This document shows positions 1 to 9,715 of a stretch of DNA of 64,000 nucleotides, piece after piece. A program made the translations under genes and the position numbers. Position 1 is the stretch's first letter. The number at the start of each line of letters is the position of its first letter. The stretch covers positions 4,955,001 through 5,019,000 of the forward strand of contig NZ_CP013023.1 in the NCBI RefSeq assembly GCF_001421015.2. The letters are read 5' to 3'. The DNA comes from Paenibacillus bovis (GTDB taxonomy: Bacteria > Bacillota > Bacilli > Paenibacillales > Paenibacillaceae). The notes under the pieces are model-generated. The model searched no databases and was not told where the DNA came from. It was given only the letters and a program-made list of their open reading frames with translations.

Positions 1-207
1 GACCTGAATATGTGTATTGGAAATGTCCATCCGATGCTCTATGACTTCCTCTTCCAGATCTTGACGGCAAACAACGATGATTAACACTTCAAAATCATGC
101 AGCAATGAACCATTGAACTGTTTGCTATTGCTTTTGGATGCTACGGCTCCGACTACTTTACGGTTGTTGAAACTTTCATTTAGAAACGAAAGATTGGTTA
201 ATTCCAC
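1..207 (-). CDS. YgxA-type nucleotidyltransferase-like protein (5' part only)
   Basis: This is the first 69 codons of a gene that runs off the left edge. The reading frame starts with GTG at 207; the ATG three bases upstream is followed at once by a stop and is rejected. An AGGGAGGA ribosome binding site sits just before it. The protein begins MELTNLSFLNES and continues with GAVASKSNSKQFNGSLLHDFEV, which resembles the start of the nucleotidyltransferase-like family typified by B. subtilis YgxA. In B. subtilis ygxA also lies near perR, which agrees with perR at 2.5 kb here. The reaction of this family is not established, and without the C-terminal part the assignment rests on a short stretch plus synteny. 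Confidence 0.6.
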   Translation of the reverse strand, partial: MELTNLSFLNESFNNRKVVGAVASKSNSKQFNGSLLHDFEVLIIVVCRQDLEEEVIEHRMDISNTHIQV

Positions 208-323
208 ATGATCCTCCCTTATTTGTATGGAGATTTGTATATTTTTGTTTTTCTGGCTCAGGGTTAATTTCTACATTTTGGAATACCTTTCCTGCCTGTA
301 TTAATCAATTTGCTGATTTTCAT

Positions 324-360
324 AAAAAAAGCCCTGTTAAGCGTAGCGCTCAACAGGGCT
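324..360 (-). terminator. Intrinsic terminator downstream of the GH18 gene
   Basis: Arms AGCCCTGTT and AACAGGGCT (330-338 and 352-360), extended by an imperfect AGCG/GCTT, are followed on the minus strand by seven T residues at 324-330. It would end leftward transcription coming through the tandem repeat array. Confidence 0.8.
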
Positions 361-419
361 GAAATAATATTAGATTTGTATCTAGCTTCTGGTAAGGCAT
401 ATACATGGCGATGAGTATA

Positions 420-675
420 TTGGTTTAGTAACTGGTGTATATAAATCATGACGATATCTGCTTAATAACTGATGTACATGAAGTGTGACCACTATATATG
501 CTTAATGGCTGATGTACATAATGTGTGACTGCTATATACCCTTAATGACTGATATGCATGACGAGTGACCACTTTATACGCTTAATGACTGATATGCATG
601 ACGAGTGACTATTATATACGCTTGATGGCTAATGTGTAGGGCAGGTGACTGGTATATATGCTTAGTGACTTATAA
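420..675. repeat. 40-bp imperfect tandem repeat array
   Basis: Five 40-bp units lie head to tail at 460-499, 500-539, 540-579, 580-619 and 620-659, with a degenerate unit before (about 420-459) and a truncated one after (660-675). A representative unit opens with GCTTAATGACTGATATGCAT and ends GTGACCACTTTATAC. Units 3 and 4 are nearly identical in their first 30 bases; the outer ones are more diverged. There are no spacers, so this is not a CRISPR. The array lies between the GH18 stop codon and the terminator, so it should be transcribed as the 3' UTR of that gene. The rest of the 208-710 gap holds the terminator and nothing else I can name. Confidence 0.9.
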
Positions 676-710
676 GGGTATCGTCTATAGTCGATGATAT
701 GAAATGGTAC

Positions 711-2420
711 TTATTTGAATTCGGATAGTGTATCCCAGGCACGTTCGTCGCCAAGGCTCCGGGTCCAGGACGCTATTCCTGCCAGCTGGAGTTTGCGGGC
801 AAGCGCGATTCTTGCTTTTAGTGACAGCTCATCTTCGATCCAGATTTTGTAGGTTGCGTCTTTGTCCTTGTACTCTACATAGTTCTGGCCTGTAGCCGTA
901 TCCAGACGTGGCTTGAGTTTTTTGTCTGCCAGTAGATTGGCGATGCTTTCCATACCTACTGCTTTGGATGATACCTTGGTTTGCCCGTTCTCGGACTTCT
1001 CTGTCCATATCCGCGTATACAAAGGGATACCGAGTATCAGTTTGTCAGCCGGCACCTCATCTTCTTCCAGTACACGTCGCATTGCTTTTTCTGTCCAGGA
1101 CAGAGAGGCTACCGAACCGGCTTCGGGACTGGATGCCCAATGCTCATCATATGCCATAACCATCATGTAATCGAGTGAGGGTGCAAGTGACTGCCGATCC
1201 AGAAATTTGGACCAGAGTTCACTATTGGATTTGGGTGTGACATCCATCGATAATACCAGACTGTGCTCGGCTGCCAGCGGCTTCAGCTCACGAATAAACT
1301 GGGTTACATTCGGACCGTCTGTAGTATACACACTCTCAAAATCAATATTAATGCCATCCAGCTGATACATTTTGGCATATTCCAGGGTCTGTGTAATGAT
1401 GCGGCGCCGATTCTCGTAGCTGGACAAAGCTTCTGTAGTCCGGTCAGCATCAAATCCATTACTGAGCAACGCCCATATTTCAATACCACGATGATGCGCC
1501 CAGTTCACATATTCCATATCCGCTTTACTTCTGACATTGCCAGAATCATCAATAATCTCGAACCATGTCGGACTGAGCACATTAATGCCCGGCAGTTTGC
1601 CAATCGTATGCGGATCACGGCGCTGTTCGTATACAGCTTCCCATGCCAGATTGACTTTTTTGCCTTTCCATTCGGTCTGTACCCGGTTATCCGGAATAGC
1701 AGGGACAGGAATAGTCGTTAACTCGCCCAATTGAACAGACTTGCGCTGCATATAACCGGTAATTCCATTATCCAGTTGTACTTTTAGCCATTCATCGCCT
1801 GTCTGCCAAACTCTCAAATGCGTGCCGTCCGGTACATCACTGTATACCCGGGATTGAATACTGGCTGCACTTCGCAGTGCTGCAGTCTGTCCACTACCGC
1901 CGGCAGACACACTGGCATATTGGATTTGGTCTCCTGCACGCATTAGGATTACCGCTCCTGTATCAGGGTCTTCATGTACATCCATATGGTAAATCTGCTT
2001 GAGTGGTGCCAATGGGACATACATTATCTGCTGCTGCTGTTCAGGAGCAAATCGTAACTGAACCGGCTTCATATTCAGTTCTGCCTGGGTACTTCCTTCT
2101 TTGAGATGCATAATGCTGCTATTTGATGTCAAAATAATCGATTGGGTAGCTTGTTCATATCTAATATTTGGATCTACTTCTGCCTGAAGAACCGGCAACG
2201 GAATCTGAAGAGAATCTCCTGTCCCCTGCGCTGTATAATCCATCAGCTCTCCTTTGACGAAGATTGGCTTGTCGATTCCTTTCCAGTCCGGATCTTCATG
2301 AAAGGGATTGGGAATCATGATATAAGCTGCTGCCGCTGCTATGATCAAAACACATGCTGTTATCCACCAACGTCTGACTCTACGACTTTTGTTCATACGC
2401 GCCCGCTTCTGTCTGCTCAA
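711..2420 (-). CDS. Membrane-anchored glycoside hydrolase family 18 protein (SH3 plus GH18)
   Basis: The start is TTG at 2420, with AGGAGG five bases upstream; an ATG nine codons in is the alternative. After a basic N terminus there is one hydrophobic segment (about residues 19-38), which should act as a signal anchor. Residues 50-165 resemble the stalk or copper-amine-oxidase-N-like region common in Paenibacillus surface enzymes. Residues about 175-235 look like a bacterial SH3 domain, and the rest is a GH18 barrel. The catalytic DxxDxDxE motif is present as DGINIDFE (355-362), so Glu362 should be the acid. The family includes YaaH/YdhD-type spore-cortex or cell-wall N-acetylglucosaminidases. 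The substrate is most likely peptidoglycan, though chitin-like polymers cannot be excluded. The gene is monocistronic, downstream of perR. Confidence 0.85.
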   Translation of the reverse strand: MSRQKRARMNKSRRVRRWWITACVLIIAAAAAYIMIPNPFHEDPDWKGIDKPIFVKGELMDYTAQGTGDSLQIPLPVLQAEVDPNIRYEQATQSIILTSNSSIMHLKEGSTQAELNMKPVQLRFAPEQQQQIMYVPLAPLKQIYHMDVHEDPDTGAVILMRAGDQIQYASVSAGGSGQTAALRSAASIQSRVYSDVPDGTHLRVWQTGDEWLKVQLDNGITGYMQRKSVQLGELTTIPVPAIPDNRVQTEWKGKKVNLAWEAVYEQRRDPHTIGKLPGINVLSPTWFEIIDDSGNVRSKADMEYVNWAHHRGIEIWALLSNGFDADRTTEALSSYENRRRIITQTLEYAKMYQLDGINIDFESVYTTDGPNVTQFIRELKPLAAEHSLVLSMDVTPKSNSELWSKFLDRQSLAPSLDYMMVMAYDEHWASSPEAGSVASLSWTEKAMRRVLEEDEVPADKLILGIPLYTRIWTEKSENGQTKVSSKAVGMESIANLLADKKLKPRLDTATGQNYVEYKDKDATYKIWIEDELSLKARIALARKLQLAGIASWTRSLGDERAWDTLSEFK

Positions 2421-2459
2421 TACAGCCTCCTGTATGTAATTGTGTCGTTTGTGAAGCTA

Positions 2460-2498
2460 ATAAAAAAGCAGCACTGGATATCCTGATCCCGTGCTGCT
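2460..2498 (-). terminator. Intrinsic terminator after perR
   Basis: Perfect 8-bp arms AGCAGCAC/GTGCTGCT (2467-2474 and 2491-2498) are followed on the minus strand by a six-T tract. It separates perR from the GH18 gene. Confidence 0.8.
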
Positions 2499-2515
2499 GA
2501 AATTAACCTTTACTA

Positions 2516-2938
2516 TCAATCTCTGCAATCGGTGCAAATTCCATACAATTCCATCCGATGACCGGAAATCTGAAAGCCTGTATGCTGTTCTGCCTGATTC
2601 TCGACTTCGCGAAGTGAAGGGTAATTAAAATCTTCAATTTTGCCACATTGCTCACAGATAATATGATAATGCTCAGTAACGTTCGCGTCAAAGCGGCTGG
2701 AGCTATCTCCATACGTAAGCTCGCGAACCATCCCTGCTTCGATAAACATTTTCAAATTATTATATACCGTCGCAACACTCATGCTGGGAAACTGCGGTTC
2801 CAGTGACCGATAGATCTCATCAGCTGTCGGATGCTCCATGGACTCCAGCAAATAAGCGAGTATGGCATGACGCTGTGGTGTGATTCGTACGCCACTGGTT
2901 TTCAGTTGTTCGAGTGCATGTTGAACACGTGTTGTCAT
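2516..2938 (-). CDS. perR: Peroxide-responsive Fur-family repressor PerR
   Basis: A 140-residue Fur-family regulator that in B. subtilis senses peroxide by metal-catalysed oxidation of its own histidines and represses catalase, alkyl hydroperoxide reductase and similar genes. The winged helix ([12 protein letters not shown] to SVATVYNNL) is followed by the regulatory metal site with [10 protein letters not shown]. The residue after KIE is Asp (KIEDF), a PerR-type rather than Fur-type hallmark. Two CxxC pairs (CEQC, CTDC) form the structural zinc site. ATG at 2938 gives an N terminus one residue shorter than that of B. subtilis PerR. A GTG three codons upstream (2947) is in frame and possible. 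No PerR box was found directly upstream. Confidence 0.88.
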   Translation of the reverse strand: MTTRVQHALEQLKTSGVRITPQRHAILAYLLESMEHPTADEIYRSLEPQFPSMSVATVYNNLKMFIEAGMVRELTYGDSSSRFDANVTEHYHIICEQCGKIEDFNYPSLREVENQAEQHTGFQISGHRMELYGICTDCRD

Positions 2939-2989
2939 CTGGTCCACCGCCTTGTTGAACTACGCAAACTGCATTTTGCTTTAGGCTAG

Positions 2990-3115
2990 TCAGTCTTTTG
3001 CTGCGAGAGCATACTGTACAATCAAGCTGTAAAATTAGCTTGCGGATTCATACTGCAAGATTGCTTGCAGACTTTTACTGCAAGCTTAGCCAGCAGATTG
3101 TATTGCAGAACCATC
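2990..3115. repeat. Degenerate ~26-bp repeats in the gap upstream of perR
   Basis: The 2948-3325 gap holds no gene I can support. It does contain three to four loosely conserved copies of an approximately 26-bp unit built on GCTTGC-N8-ACTGCAAG (for example around 3038-3063 and 3064-3089, with weaker copies near 3000 and 3090). They are AT-richer than the coding DNA and could fold locally. No function is apparent. Confidence 0.45.
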
Positions 3116-3325
3116 CTTCCTGGTTGCAGGTAAGGAAGTGCCGGATCATCATCCAGCTCACACTGCTGGGCTGTCCTGCAGAAACCGCCAGATGATAATG
3201 CAGGCTTTTGTACAGATTGCCCTTCACATTGTAAAGGTTGCCGGAGAAGCTTGTCAACGATGCTGCTGGAGCTCCAAAGCAACCCTTACTTTGTTGAGAA
3301 TGCGGCAAACACTGAACGTTATTCA

Positions 3326-4747
3326 TCATTTTGCGGTCGAGGAATTACTATTGGACTCCAGAATGGGCTCTGTCGTTGTTTTGCCAGCTGGTGTGTCTGC
3401 TGCTGGAGTATCTAGAGTATCTGGAGTATCTGTAGTTTCCTTTTCACCTGCTGAAGGGGCAATCTGCTGCTGATCATTGTCTTTGATAATCGAGTCTGTA
3501 TTATGCAGTATGTTCAGATCGCCATTGCCATCGACCCGAATCGTATGATCAGCAGTGCCAAATGTTCCACTGACAGCTTTATTTTTTATTTCTAATGGTA
3601 AATCTGTCTTGATTGTGCCATAGCTGTTGGAACCGGAAACTTCATAATTGCCGGCTGCAGGTAAATACAGATTGATGACGCCAACCGCACTGTATATAGA
3701 CCAGTCTCCGCCTATACTGACAGAACGCACCTCGATATTGCCGTTCAGCGTCTCTGCCCGTGTCTCGAAATTGGCTTCATCGACAAAGATATTACCATTG
3801 CGTGTATTCACGTCGATATCCCCAAGTCCTCCGGTAAGCGAAACATCACCAACTTGTGTATACAACCTGGCAGCTCCACTAATATCATTGGCCCGGAACG
3901 TGCCCTGATTGGTCTCTGCGTTCACATTTCCTAGTATAGAAGTAAGTTCCATATTGCCATTGGTTGTCTGCGCTTTGACATCACCTAACAGATCACGAAG
4001 CACCAGACCTCCGTTGCCGCTGCGCACTGAAATGCTGCGCAGTGCTTCTATACTGCTCATGGTAATCTTGCCATTGGTCGTCTGGACATTGATATCAAAA
4101 TGACGGCTGGCTGGTAAAGTAATCTCCATATTGACCCGAGGCTGACGATTGCTGGATTCACCATAGGAGGTCGTCTCTGGACGAATATCGATATCCTGTC
4201 CCTCGGTAAAGTTGATTTTGGTAGATAAGGCGATCTTTTTGGCTTCTTCCCGTTCTACCTCATCTACCCATACTACAGGCCGGATCTGAATCTGATCTAC
4301 ACTACCGGAGTGAATAATCAAATCGCCGTTAATACCTTCTACATTCAATTCATCCGTCTCTTCGGTGATCGGGACTGTCAGGCTATCCAGTTCGGTACGT
4401 GTACCCGATGCTTCGCTGAATTCAGCTGAAGCTGCCGTCAAATCCAGACTGACTCTGCTCCACAAATATAAATACTGATTCTGCTCGGTTACAAGGAAAA
4501 TGGATACTGCTGCAAGCAATGCGATCAGCATCCCTTTTATATCCATCCGAAGTCGGAACAAACGCCGACGTGACAAAAGATAAAAAATAATATATTCGAT
4601 TCCCCAAACGACAAGTATTACCGGCCACCATGTCAGCAGCCACAGCAGCTGCCCACCACCGGTCCACTGGTCAAGAAATACCAGAATACCCACAGCCAGC
4701 CAGAGCAAGGAAGCTGTAATCCTGCCGACTCTAATTTTTGTGGGCAT
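3326..4747 (-). CDS. Membrane-anchored DUF4097 (putative adhesin) protein
   Basis: ATG at 4747 is chosen because GGAGGT sits six bases upstream. A longer frame from GTG at 4756 would place that GGAGGT inside the gene. Three N-terminal hydrophobic helices (about residues 8-90) resemble the LiaI/LiaF-like membrane module. From about residue 125 to 400 the protein is repetitive, with recurrent TTNGK, TNQGT and TRNGN turns, the pattern of DUF4097/DUF4098 beta-helix proteins. A low-complexity Pro/Thr/Ser tail ends the protein. The gene overlaps the upstream membrane-protein gene by 17 bases, so translation is probably coupled. The likely role is a cell-surface or envelope-stress sensor; the ligand is unknown. 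Confidence 0.75.
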   Translation of the reverse strand: MPTKIRVGRITASLLWLAVGILVFLDQWTGGGQLLWLLTWWPVILVVWGIEYIIFYLLSRRRLFRLRMDIKGMLIALLAAVSIFLVTEQNQYLYLWSRVSLDLTAASAEFSEASGTRTELDSLTVPITEETDELNVEGINGDLIIHSGSVDQIQIRPVVWVDEVEREEAKKIALSTKINFTEGQDIDIRPETTSYGESSNRQPRVNMEITLPASRHFDINVQTTNGKITMSSIEALRSISVRSGNGGLVLRDLLGDVKAQTTNGNMELTSILGNVNAETNQGTFRANDISGAARLYTQVGDVSLTGGLGDIDVNTRNGNIFVDEANFETRAETLNGNIEVRSVSIGGDWSIYSAVGVINLYLPAAGNYEVSGSNSYGTIKTDLPLEIKNKAVSGTFGTADHTIRVDGNGDLNILHNTDSIIKDNDQQQIAPSAGEKETTDTPDTLDTPAADTPAGKTTTEPILESNSNSSTAK

Positions 4748-5300
4748 GGATAGCACCTCCCGTCTTCTCCTGCGATCCTTTGTGGAGGGCGCGGTAGATG
4801 CGTATTCCCTGAAACGTCAGCAGCAGTATTCCGATCAGCAAACATACAAATGCGGTCAGATAGCCACCCCAGAAGCTGACAACATTGCGCAGCCAATAGG
4901 GACGCAGCAGCAGAATACAGATCACAGTACCTTCCAGAATCAGCAGTAGGCCAAAGCTGATACCACGCAGACCGGCATAAGGCCGATTCTTCTTTTTGAA
5001 AGGAACATAGGCCCGAATATGCTCGTTGATCCAATCGGTCGATTGCAGTACATCATATACGTTATAAAAATAAATCACCGGTACGAGAAGCGCCAGCAAA
5101 CCGAGGAATGGCAGATTAATCTGAATTCCCTGGGACGTAAAGTAAACGAGTGCTGTAATATCCAGCAGCAGCAAAGCGATAAACTGAATGCCTTTCTGTG
5201 CCAGTCCAAGATAAATATGACCAAAACCCGGTAAAATAGCTGCAAGAAGTACAGCAATAAACTTGCGTTTGAGCGGGAGTCTGGACGGGGAGTTCGCCAT
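4731..5300 (-). CDS. Small polytopic membrane protein of unknown function
   Basis: ATG at 5300 follows a strong AAGGAGG at good spacing. The open frame extends 34 codons further upstream, but no start there has such a site. The 189-residue protein has five or so hydrophobic helices; the first contains GFGHIYLGLAQKG, reminiscent of the TM2 or PspC-neighbour type of membrane protein. It is third in an apparent operon (GNAT, MgtC-like, this gene, DUF4097). Its overlap with the DUF4097 gene suggests the two proteins work together at the membrane. I do not recognise a biochemical function. Confidence 0.7.
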   Translation of the reverse strand: MANSPSRLPLKRKFIAVLLAAILPGFGHIYLGLAQKGIQFIALLLLDITALVYFTSQGIQINLPFLGLLALLVPVIYFYNVYDVLQSTDWINEHIRAYVPFKKKNRPYAGLRGISFGLLLILEGTVICILLLRPYWLRNVVSFWGGYLTAFVCLLIGILLLTFQGIRIYRALHKGSQEKTGGAIHAHKN

Positions 5301-5402
5301 ATTGATTCCTCCTTCCATACCGCTGACGATAGGTATGTCCGATATTTTCGGTGTATTTACATATTGCATAGTGTATTTACGAACAGATATTTGTTCATTC
5401 AC

Positions 5403-6119
5403 CTATTCGATGGAGACAGCTGTAACTCCGTCGATCTTTTGCATGCGGCTAATAATATCCATCGGATTATATTCATGGTGAATCTCCACGTTCATGCGCA
5501 GCTCGGTAAGCAGCGTGTCGGAAGATAAGGTATGTCCGCTGCGTTCCTTGATAAAAGTGATTCTTTTGATCGTAATATTCTCGGCATATAAAAACTTGGA
5601 TACCCGTTCCAGTGTCAGTATGCCGGATATGCCTTCAATAGTAATCGCGTGGGCTTTGCTGCGCCGGATATAGCGCTGCTCGACAATATTCAGTACCCAA
5701 AGATTAAGTAAAACCAGCAGCGTAGTGACAAAGGCCGCGAAATAAAACCCTGCTCCGATCGCCAGACCAATAGCTGCTACTACCCAGAGTGAGGCAGCTG
5801 TAGTCAGTCCAGTAATCGCTTTGCCAGTAAACAGAATAGTACCCGCTCCGAGAAACCCGATTCCGGAAATAACAGCTGTCGCCAGACGCGCTGGATCTAT
5901 ACGTACATTGGTCTCATGGATAAAATCTGCAAAGCCGTATACAGACAGCATCATAATCAGCGCTGAACCGACGCAGACCAGAATATGGGTACGCAGTCCA
6001 GCCGCGTGGCTCGAACGCTCCCGTTCCCAGCCAATCAGCCCACCCATTAGCATTGCAGCGAGCAGACGAAATAAAATATTCATATTATCAATGAACCAGG
6101 GACTTCCCATACTTATCAT
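5403..6119 (-). CDS. MgtC/SapB family membrane protein
   Basis: A 238-residue protein with five predicted membrane helices and the family signature GGLIGWERERSSHAAGLRTH near residues 22-41, followed by GIGFLGAGTI. A soluble C-terminal domain of about 90 residues has an ACT-like beta-alpha pattern. MgtC proteins act in the cytoplasmic membrane; in pathogens they support growth at low Mg2+ and modulate ATP synthase, while the role in soil Firmicutes is unclear. The start ATG overlaps the stop codon of the upstream GNAT gene by one base, with AGGAGG close upstream, so the two are co-translated. Confidence 0.85.
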   Translation of the reverse strand: MISMGSPWFIDNMNILFRLLAAMLMGGLIGWERERSSHAAGLRTHILVCVGSALIMMLSVYGFADFIHETNVRIDPARLATAVISGIGFLGAGTILFTGKAITGLTTAASLWVVAAIGLAIGAGFYFAAFVTTLLVLLNLWVLNIVEQRYIRRSKAHAITIEGISGILTLERVSKFLYAENITIKRITFIKERSGHTLSSDTLLTELRMNVEIHHEYNPMDIISRMQKIDGVTAVSIE

Positions 6120-6604
6120 TACACCTCCTGTTCATTCTTAATGTCTGGATTATGACGATGAAAAGTAGTCAGTTCCACACCGGGAGCTACTTCAAAAGCT
6201 TCTATGGGCTGAAAGCCGTGCTTGCGATACAAACCGACTGCCGGTTCATTTTTGGTACCTGTAGATACAATATACAATGGCACATCAGGATACTGTTCAA
6301 ATACATGAGACAATAATCTGCTGGCAATTCCCTGTCTTGCGGCAGAAGGATGTACCATCATGCGCGAGACCGTCAGTGTGTCCGGTTCTTCCTGCTCTAC
6401 AGCGACCACACCCTGAATTTCTTCCTCTTCATTAAAGTACCCATAAAACGTCTCGTCGCAGCGGCGAATACTCTCTACTGTATCCATTAACGGCGGCAGC
6501 TCTTTGACCCCTATCAATTGCGCTTCCATCCGGTAAGCAATATGCTGCAGCGCCCAGATCTGTCTTACTACATCATCATCTTGCAGTGAGCATTGGCGTA
6601 TCAT
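6119..6604 (-). CDS. GNAT family N-acetyltransferase
   Basis: A 161-residue acyl-CoA N-acyltransferase. The acetyl-CoA binding motif is visible as VHPSAARQGIASRLL (about residues 87-101), preceded by the beta4 strand TVSRMMV, and motif B contains NEPAVGLYRKHGF. A good AGAGGAG site precedes the ATG. It is first in the operon with the MgtC-like, membrane and DUF4097 genes. The substrate cannot be read from sequence. Confidence 0.8.
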   Translation of the reverse strand: MIRQCSLQDDDVVRQIWALQHIAYRMEAQLIGVKELPPLMDTVESIRRCDETFYGYFNEEEEIQGVVAVEQEEPDTLTVSRMMVHPSAARQGIASRLLSHVFEQYPDVPLYIVSTGTKNEPAVGLYRKHGFQPIEAFEVAPGVELTTFHRHNPDIKNEQEV

Positions 6605-6663
6605 GATCGGCGTCTCCTCTAACAGCCAGCAGCCTGAAAACAGGCTGTATGGACCGTGGTTAT

Positions 6664-6696
6664 TTTAAAAAGGACATGCCCCGATTGGCATGTCCT
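6664..6696 (-). terminator. Terminator of the gatCAB operon
   Basis: Perfect 10-bp arms AGGACATGCC/GGCATGTCCT (6671-6680 and 6687-6696) with a six-base loop are followed on the minus strand by TTTTTAAAATA. It lies 46 bp past the gatB stop codon. Confidence 0.85.
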
Positions 6697-6741
6697 CTAA
6701 TTCTCTGTATGTCGTGAATCCTGTTAAATTATACGCTGTAT

Positions 6742-8181
6742 TTAGCGCGGCAGCAATTCGGCCAGCAGCTGATTAACCATGCTCGGATTGGCTTTGCCTT
6801 TACTTTGTTTCATAACCTGTCCAACCAGGAAGCCAATGGCTTTGTCCTTGCCGGCCTGATAATCAGCAACCGATTGCGGATTGGCAGCAATGACTTCTTG
6901 CACAATCGTCTTGATCGCACCTTCGTCACTGATCTGGGTCAATCCCTGTTCTTCAACGACCTGCTGAGGGCTCTTGCCGGATTGCAGCATTTCCTTGAAG
7001 ACGGTTTTGGCGATTTTGTTGCTGATCGTTCCTTTTTCAATCAGGCCGATCATCTCGCCAAGTGCCTGTCCGGTAAGCGGAACAGCGGAGAACTCCAGGT
7101 TGTTGGCATTTAGATAACCGAGCAGTTCACCCTGAATCCAGTTGGCAACCGATTTGGCATCTCCCGTATACTGCAAGCTCTCTTCAAACAGATCAGCCAG
7201 CGGCTTGGAAGAAGTAATAACGGCTGCATCATAGGCAGGCAGTCCGTACTCGGACGTATAGCGAGCCTGACGCGCATCCGGCAGTTCCGGAATCGACGCC
7301 AGTACACGATCTTTCCACTGCTGATCAATATGAAGAGTCACCAGATCCGGGTCCGGGAAGTAGCGATAATCATGCGATTCTTCCTTGCTGCGCATAGAAA
7401 TGGTTTTGCCCAGTGCTTCATCCCAGCGGCGGGTCTCCTGAACGACTTTTTCGCCATCGTCCAGAATTTGCGCCTGACGCAGCTCTTCGTATTCCAGACC
7501 GCGCTGTACACCGCGGAAAGAGTTCATGTTTTTCAGTTCGGCACGTGTACCCAGCTCTGCCTGACCGACAGGACGCAGACTGATATTGGCATCGCAGCGA
7601 AGCGATCCTTCTTCCATTTTCACATCCGATACATCACAGTACTGCATAATAGCGCGCAGCTTTTCCAAATAGGCACGGGCTTCTTCGGGAGAAGAAATCT
7701 CCGGCTCGGAGACGATCTCGATCAGCGGTGTACCGACACGGTTAAAATCGACCAGGGAATCATAACCGCCCGAGGTATGGGTCAGCTTGCCCGCATCTTC
7801 TTCCAGATGCAGACGGGTAATGCCGATTCGCTTGGTCTGTCCGTTGACTTCAATATCGATCCATCCATGTTCTCCGATCGGCTGATCAAATTGGGAAATC
7901 TGATAAGCCTTCGGTGAATCGGGATAAAAGTAGTTTTTGCGGTCAAACTTGCTCACATCCGCAACCTGGCAGTTCAGCGCCATCGCTGCTTTCATTGCAT
8001 ATTCCACGGCCTGACGGTTCAGCACGGGCAGTACACCCGGGTGACCGAGGCAGACCGGACAGGTATGCGTATTCGGCGGTGCTCCAAAAGCGGTAGAACA
8101 GCCGCAAAAGATTTTTGATTGGGTATGAAGTTCAACGTGAACTTCCAGTCCGACGACTGTTTCATATCTGGCTGTAGACAT
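6742..8181 (-). CDS. gatB: Aspartyl/glutamyl-tRNA amidotransferase subunit B
   Basis: Full length at 479 residues. GatB binds misacylated Glu-tRNA(Gln) or Asp-tRNA(Asn), activates the side chain with ATP and transfers ammonia delivered from GatA. Family signatures are [20 protein letters not shown] at the start, the zinc-type cysteines [15 protein letters not shown], and [17 protein letters not shown]. The C-terminal YqeY-like tail domain is intact. The ATG has AAGGAGG nine bases upstream. It is third in gatC-gatA-gatB, 28 bp after gatA. Confidence 0.97.
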   Translation of the reverse strand: MSTARYETVVGLEVHVELHTQSKIFCGCSTAFGAPPNTHTCPVCLGHPGVLPVLNRQAVEYAMKAAMALNCQVADVSKFDRKNYFYPDSPKAYQISQFDQPIGEHGWIDIEVNGQTKRIGITRLHLEEDAGKLTHTSGGYDSLVDFNRVGTPLIEIVSEPEISSPEEARAYLEKLRAIMQYCDVSDVKMEEGSLRCDANISLRPVGQAELGTRAELKNMNSFRGVQRGLEYEELRQAQILDDGEKVVQETRRWDEALGKTISMRSKEESHDYRYFPDPDLVTLHIDQQWKDRVLASIPELPDARQARYTSEYGLPAYDAAVITSSKPLADLFEESLQYTGDAKSVANWIQGELLGYLNANNLEFSAVPLTGQALGEMIGLIEKGTISNKIAKTVFKEMLQSGKSPQQVVEEQGLTQISDEGAIKTIVQEVIAANPQSVADYQAGKDKAIGFLVGQVMKQSKGKANPSMVNQLLAELLPR

Positions 8182-8209
8182 CGGTATAGTCCTCCTTCTT
8201 CACATGGTT

Positions 8210-9667
8210 TTACAGCTGTGGACGCTGCTGGTGGAAATCGGTATTTTGTTCAAATGCATGCGCCACACGCAAAACCGTCTGTTCATCAAAGGCTTTGCCG
8301 ATAATCTGCATGCCAACAGGAAGTCCGGAAACGAATCCACATGGAACACTGATCGCCGGTACCCCTGCCAGACTCACCGGAATGGTCAGGATATCGTTCA
8401 GATACATTGTCAACGGATCATTTACCTGGGAACCCAGTTTGAATGCGGTTGTCGGCGCTGTTGGTCCAACGATAACATCATATTTGGCAAATACATTGTC
8501 AAAGTCCTGCTTAATCAATGTACGTACTTTTTGGGCTTTGAGATAATAAGCATCATAATAACCGGAGCTCAGTGCATAGGTACCCAGCATAATCCGTCGT
8601 TTCACTTCCGGACCGAATCCTTCACTGCGGGACTGATGATACAGCTCCAGAAGATTGCCCGGGTTCTCGGCACGTACACCATAACGTACACCGTCAAAAC
8701 GAGCCAGGTTGGAAGAAGCTTCGGAAGAGGCAAGCAGATAATACGTAGCTACTGCATACTCGGTATATGGAAGAGATACTTCTTCCCACTCTGCACCCAG
8801 ACCTTCCAGTACTTTGAGCGCGCTCATAATCGATTCCTTGACTGCTGCATCGACACCTTCACCGATATATTCGGAAGGAACGGCAATTTTCAGACCTTTG
8901 ATATCGCCTGTAAGCGAGCTGATATAGTCAGGAATATCAACCTTGGCTGATGTGGAGTCTTTCTCGTCATAGCCAGCGATTGCTTGTAATACATAAGCGG
9001 AATCTTCTACATTTTTGGTAATCGGACCAATCTGGTCAAGTGATGACGCAAAAGCCACCAGGCCAAAACGGGATACCAGACCATAGGTAGGCTTGAGTCC
9101 AACAACCCCGCAGTAGGAAGCCGGCTGACGAATCGAACCACCGGTATCAGAGCCAAGGGTGAAATAAGCTTCGCCTGCTGCTACTGCTGCTGCAGAGCCG
9201 CCGCTCGAACCGCCTGGTACATAATCCAGATTCCATGGGTTGCGTACCGGCATAAAGCTGGAATTCTCATTGGAGCCGCCCATGGCAAATTCGTCCATAT
9301 TCAGTTTGCCCAACGTTACAGAATCTGCCAGCTGCAGCTTCTCCATAACGGTCGCATTATAAATCGGGTCATAATTACGCAAAAATTGACTGGCACAGGT
9401 CGTACGCAGTCCTTCGGTTACGATATTGTCCTTGATTCCTGCCGGCAAACCGAACAGCAAACCACGAGCTTCCCCGCTGGCCATTTTCTTATCCAGTGCA
9501 GCCGCTTTGTGTTGGGCTGCTTCCTCATCCAGTGTCAGGTACGCCTGAATGCGGTCATCACGTTCGTTAATGGTCTGAAAAGCCTGTGCTACAAGATCGG
9601 TTACTGCCAGATCTCTGGCATGAAGCCGGTTATGTATTTCATTCAGACTCAGGTCAAATAAAGTCAC
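8210..9667 (-). CDS. gatA: Aspartyl/glutamyl-tRNA amidotransferase subunit A
   Basis: An amidase-signature enzyme of 485 residues that hydrolyses glutamine to supply ammonia to GatB. The Ser-cisSer-Lys triad is visible: Lys in [10 protein letters not shown], the glycine/serine-rich [16 protein letters not shown], and the nucleophilic serine in [22 protein letters not shown] at 9667 is the start, preceded by AAGGAGG seven bases away. It follows gatC by 48 bp and forms one transcript with it. Confidence 0.97.
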   Translation of the reverse strand: MTLFDLSLNEIHNRLHARDLAVTDLVAQAFQTINERDDRIQAYLTLDEEAAQHKAAALDKKMASGEARGLLFGLPAGIKDNIVTEGLRTTCASQFLRNYDPIYNATVMEKLQLADSVTLGKLNMDEFAMGGSNENSSFMPVRNPWNLDYVPGGSSGGSAAAVAAGEAYFTLGSDTGGSIRQPASYCGVVGLKPTYGLVSRFGLVAFASSLDQIGPITKNVEDSAYVLQAIAGYDEKDSTSAKVDIPDYISSLTGDIKGLKIAVPSEYIGEGVDAAVKESIMSALKVLEGLGAEWEEVSLPYTEYAVATYYLLASSEASSNLARFDGVRYGVRAENPGNLLELYHQSRSEGFGPEVKRRIMLGTYALSSGYYDAYYLKAQKVRTLIKQDFDNVFAKYDVIVGPTAPTTAFKLGSQVNDPLTMYLNDILTIPVSLAGVPAISVPCGFVSGLPVGMQIIGKAFDEQTVLRVAHAFEQNTDFHQQRPQL

Positions 9668-9715
9668 TTCGTATCCTCCTTCAATTCGGGTTGCTTGAGA
9701 TCAGGCTGCTGGCGT

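Noticed and set aside
420..675. Possible CRISPR array at the 40-bp repeats
   Set aside because: Units are contiguous with no spacers, repeats diverge, and no cas genes are present.
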